DNA of 64,000 bases from Nodosilinea sp. WJT8-NPBG4 (GTDB lineage Bacteria > Cyanobacteriota > Cyanobacteriia > Phormidesmidales > Phormidesmidaceae). Positions 61,543 through 64,000 of the stretch are shown here, one piece after another; within the stretch, counting starts at the first letter, position 1; the number at the start of each line of letters is the position of its first letter. The stretch is from NCBI GenBank assembly GCA_019359285.1, contig JAHHHQ010000057.1, forward strand, positions 21,622 to 85,621, written 5' to 3'. Made by a program: the position numbers and the translations under genes. Under the pieces are notes generated by a model. The model made no database searches, was not told the DNA's origin, and was given only the letters and a program-made list of their open reading frames with translations.

Positions 61543-62997
61543 TTACTCAGACAGGGAGTCGACGATCGCTCCATCTATGCCATCACCAAGCAACCGCAGT
61601 TGTGAGGCTTCCCGCCGGTAGATAAAGGTCACTAGGGCGGCTACCCCGCACAGCACGGCTAACAACTCCAGCGTTAAGGCTAACTCTAGAGTCTGCTGTA
61701 AAATCGGCAGCCCAAAGGTGCCTAACACAGCCCCGGCTTTAGCGAAGGCCGCCGCAAACCCAGCCCCACTGGCTCGAATCGCAGCAGGGAACACCGCTCC
61801 CGAAAGTAGAAAGGTCGTGGCATTCGGGCCTGCATTCATCAACAGGTTAAACAGCAGAAAGCCGCCAAAGATCAATCCAAGAGCCGCGCGGCTCTCAGGT
61901 GGCAGCCCTGTCGAGAACGCCAGCAGCCCTAGCCCCAAAGCCATACCTAAAAAGCCAACGATTTGCAGCATAATCGGCCCCAGCCGCTTTACCAGCAGCA
62001 CCGCTAGCAGAAAGCCTAGGATTAAGAAGATGTCGACCAGTGCCGAGCCCTTAGCAGATGCTAGGGTCTGCGTCACCAGGTCAGAAGCTCCGCCAAAGAC
62101 CAAAACACCCAAAATAACTGGGGTAAAAATGCCCACCCCGTAGGTAGCAATATCCTGCAAAAACCAGGGCACCGAAGCCAGCAGCGTTTGGCGGCGGTAG
62201 GTCGGCCCAAACAGGTCTCGATAACGGAGTTGAGGCTGACCGTCCGGCGACATGCGATCGGGCTTTAGGGTGACAGTCTCCCCCAATAGCTCAGAGGCCA
62301 TGTTGGCAGCTCCTTCATAGTCCCCTTTTGCCAATAGGTAAGCCGGACTTTCCAAAGAGACAGCTAGGCGCGCCAGAGCCACCCCCAGCGCTAAAATTAC
62401 TCCTACCCCCAGCATCCAGCGCCAGGCATAGTGAACGGCCATCTGCTCGTCACCTGGATAGACCGCAGTAAAACCGTATAAGATGGCGATCCCGACTAGC
62501 GCCCCCAACAGTGCGCCTACCGCCTGAAACGAGAACGCTCCAATAACCAGCTGATCGCGGTGGCGCGTGGGCACGTTTTCGACAATGTAGGCCACGCTGA
62601 TGGGATAGTCAGCCCCGATCGCCACCCCAACCAATACCCGAAAGACCAGTAGCGAAGTCAGGTTCCAGGCCAGGGCGGTGCCAGCAGTAGCCACTACAAA
62701 GAGAATGACGTCGGCAATCAGCATGGGCTGACGGCCCAGCTTATCGGTGAGCGGCCCGAGAAACAACGAGCCCAGCAGCGACCCAGCCACTGCTGCCGCC
62801 GCTACGGCTCCAACTGCCGCTGGCCCCAGGTCTAAGTCACGCTGTAAAAACGGTAGAGCGACTCCAATGATGAAAAAGTCGAACCCGTCTAGAGCAATTA
62901 GGCTAGCGGCCAGTAGCCACAGCCGCACCATTGGGCGCGTGATGTCAGATTGATCGAGACGCTGCTGAAAGGCAGTCGGCAGAGTAGCTGGGGGCAT
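61543..62997 (-). CDS. Major facilitator superfamily transporter, sugar-porter type
   Basis: 484 residues with 12 predicted helices. GPLTDKLGRQPML (after helix 2) and RVLVGVAIGADYPISVAYI are MFS hallmarks, and VSLESPAYLLAKGDYEGAAN matches the PESPRYLxxKG motif of sugar/metabolite:H+ symporters. Helices 1, 4 and 10 contain conserved charged residues. The substrate is unknown. Confidence 0.85.
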   Translation of the reverse strand: MPPATLPTAFQQRLDQSDITRPMVRLWLLAASLIALDGFDFFIIGVALPFLQRDLDLGPAAVGAVAAAAVAGSLLGSLFLGPLTDKLGRQPMLIADVILFVVATAGTALAWNLTSLLVFRVLVGVAIGADYPISVAYIVENVPTRHRDQLVIGAFSFQAVGALLGALVGIAILYGFTAVYPGDEQMAVHYAWRWMLGVGVILALGVALARLAVSLESPAYLLAKGDYEGAANMASELLGETVTLKPDRMSPDGQPQLRYRDLFGPTYRRQTLLASVPWFLQDIATYGVGIFTPVILGVLVFGGASDLVTQTLASAKGSALVDIFLILGFLLAVLLVKRLGPIMLQIVGFLGMALGLGLLAFSTGLPPESRAALGLIFGGFLLFNLLMNAGPNATTFLLSGAVFPAAIRASGAGFAAAFAKAGAVLGTFGLPILQQTLELALTLELLAVLCGVAALVTFIYRREASQLRLLGDGIDGAIVDSLSE

Positions 62998-63257
62998 AAC
63001 GCGATCGAGGGCCTGAGTTTACCTTAGCCATCCTAAATGACCTAGGTTTGCATCGGTCGACAACAAACTCTACCGGTTGGGTTTAATGCGCTCGAATGCA
63101 CCAACGTTTCAACGTTCAACCAAACGGTTTGACTGGCGAATGTGCCTTTGCGTAAAACCGTCCTTGGAAAACAACAGCGTATAGGGCTGTATTGCTAGCT
63201 TCAGACGAAGCATCCTTAAGTCTGCTATACCTGACTGGACGTTCTTCAAAACGACCC

Positions 63258-63899
63258 ATGGCCCATCAGCAGATCTACCCTAGAGGATGCACGTTCACAG
63301 AGTCAGATTGGGATGCACTGTATCCATTTTGGTACCCCATTGCGTTTAGCCATGACGTGGGCGATCGCCCCATGACCGCTACTCTGCTGGATCAACGGCT
63401 GGTGCTTTGGCGTACCGGTGCTGGTATTTCAGTAGCCAACGACATTTGCCTTCACCGAGGCATTCCCCTCAGTATGGGTTGGGTAGCGGGCGATCATCTG
63501 GTGTGCAAATACCACGGCTTTCACTATTCTGCCGATGGGCAATGTGTGAAGATACCAGCCAACCCGGAGGCCAACATTCCTAAAAAGCTCTGTCTCAAGA
63601 CCTACCCAGCGCAGGAAGCCTACAGTCTGGTGGGGACGACCCTCAGCAGCGGCAGCACCTATCCGTTACCCGGCCTGCCCGAGTGGAATGACTCTGACTA
63701 CCAGCAAATTTTGCCCGAAGCGGTAGATCTCGACGCAGCGGCGGGGCGGCAAATGGAAGGGTTTTTGGATGTGGCCCACTTCGCCTGGGTACATACCGAG
63801 ACCTTCGGGGATATCAATAATCCGGTGGTGCCACGCTATGAGGTCATGCCGACCGAGCAAGGCCTGCGGGCAAAGTATAGCTACAGCCATATGGTTTAG
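63258..63899 (+). CDS. Rieske [2Fe-2S] oxygenase, cut short by an IS630-type insertion
   Basis: 213 residues, against about 340-350 expected. The Rieske motif CLHRGIP..CKYHGFHY (CxH..CxxH, about 66-88) and the mononuclear iron motif LDVAHFAWVHTETFG (DxxHx4H, about 172-186) are present, but the frame stops at TAG (63897-63899), where the T and A are the target TA and the G is the first base of an IS element. Relatives include ring-hydroxylating and pheophorbide a oxygenase-like enzymes. The gene is very likely inactive. The ATG at 63258 is chosen. Confidence 0.85.
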   Translation: MAHQQIYPRGCTFTESDWDALYPFWYPIAFSHDVGDRPMTATLLDQRLVLWRTGAGISVANDICLHRGIPLSMGWVAGDHLVCKYHGFHYSADGQCVKIPANPEANIPKKLCLKTYPAQEAYSLVGTTLSSGSTYPLPGLPEWNDSDYQQILPEAVDLDAAAGRQMEGFLDVAHFAWVHTETFGDINNPVVPRYEVMPTEQGLRAKYSYSHMV

Positions 63900-64000
63900 G
63901 ACGTAAGTTATAGGCAGAGACATTTTCCTCCCAGTGCTATGCCCAAACCCTACAGCCTCGATTTGAGGCAAAAGGTCATTGACGCCATCGAGCTCGATGG
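63899..64000 (+). mobile_element. IS630-family insertion sequence, left end
   Basis: The element begins after a TA dinucleotide (63897-63898), as IS630/Tc1-mariner elements do, and carries a transposase start at 63939. It continues beyond the window, so its length and right end cannot be seen. Confidence 0.8.
63939..64000 (+). CDS. IS630-type transposase, N-terminus only
   Basis: The visible part starts MPKPYSLDLRQKVIDAIELD, the helix-turn-helix opening typical of cyanobacterial IS630 transposases of the ISSoc/IS630 group. The rest lies past base 64000. Confidence 0.85.
   Translation, partial: MPKPYSLDLRQKVIDAIELD

Noticed and set aside
1..64000. tRNA or rRNA genes
   Set aside because: I found no T-loop (GGTTCGA-type) context with matching acceptor stems and no rRNA-like sequence on either strand, though a tRNA scan would be more reliable.

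Overview
This is a chromosomal stretch of a cyanobacterium. The evidence is direct: a form IB RuBisCO cluster (rbcL, rbcX, rbcS), psbO, two CpcS/CpeS-type phycobiliprotein lyases, a CRR6-type NDH-1 assembly factor, a plant-type glycerate kinase, several DUF families largely confined to cyanobacteria (DUF1517, DUF1830, DUF4079, DUF751), and very many copies of the HIP1 octamer GCGATCGC. Gene content and base composition look like a filamentous Leptolyngbya/Nodosilinea-type organism, but the genus is an inference.

Layout. 1-6.3 kb: a partial Hsp20, a 21-bp minisatellite, DUF1517 and YbaY-like envelope proteins, a possible small RNA, a CocE-type hydrolase and a cupin. 6.5-17.3 kb: a PP2C response regulator facing a STAS protein (partner switching), glycerate kinase with a DUF3352 gene, a frameshifted Uma2 gene, ArsH, a pentapeptide-repeat/DICT-HD pair and a B12-binding radical SAM protein. 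17.7-31 kb: small membrane proteins, an iron-type ABC ATPase, an MBL-fold protein, an ECF-like sigma factor, CRR6, Dam, the DUF751-rbfA-nagZ cluster and trpD. 31-38.9 kb: rhomboid, NAD(P)HX repair enzyme, proline iminopeptidase, phytol kinase-like protein, pyrH-frr. 39-47.7 kb: the aroF attenuator region, DUF2993, ExbB, a flavoprotein, a secreted two-domain gamma-carbonic anhydrase and a GDSL lipoprotein. 47.9-64 kb: a GH10-like protein, psbO, rbcS-rbcX-rbcL, a beta-propeller, lyases, rpmG-rpsR-RNase II/R, an MFS transporter, and a Rieske oxygenase gene cut by an IS630-type element at the window edge.

Most striking system. Between 39,098 and 39,433, upstream of a DAHP synthase gene (aroF), lie a consensus-like promoter and two consecutive, complete peptide-leader attenuators. 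Each has a short ORF with a run of aromatic codons (F-Y-F-W-W; W-Y-Y-G-F-F-Y), an antiterminator helix whose 5' arm lies within the last leader codons, and an overlapping intrinsic terminator with a T-run. The DAHP synthase appears to lack the N-terminal regulatory domain of feedback-inhibited type I-beta enzymes, so control may be moved to transcription. I know of no described tandem ribosome-mediated attenuator of this kind in cyanobacteria, but I cannot search the literature here.

Other noteworthy points are a gamma-carbonic anhydrase fusion whose three zinc-ligand histidines are split in a complementary way over its two domains, two small conserved-looking proteins of 36 and 52 residues, a 50-bp perfect palindrome serving as a two-way terminator beside rbcS, and dispersed intergenic repeat families.
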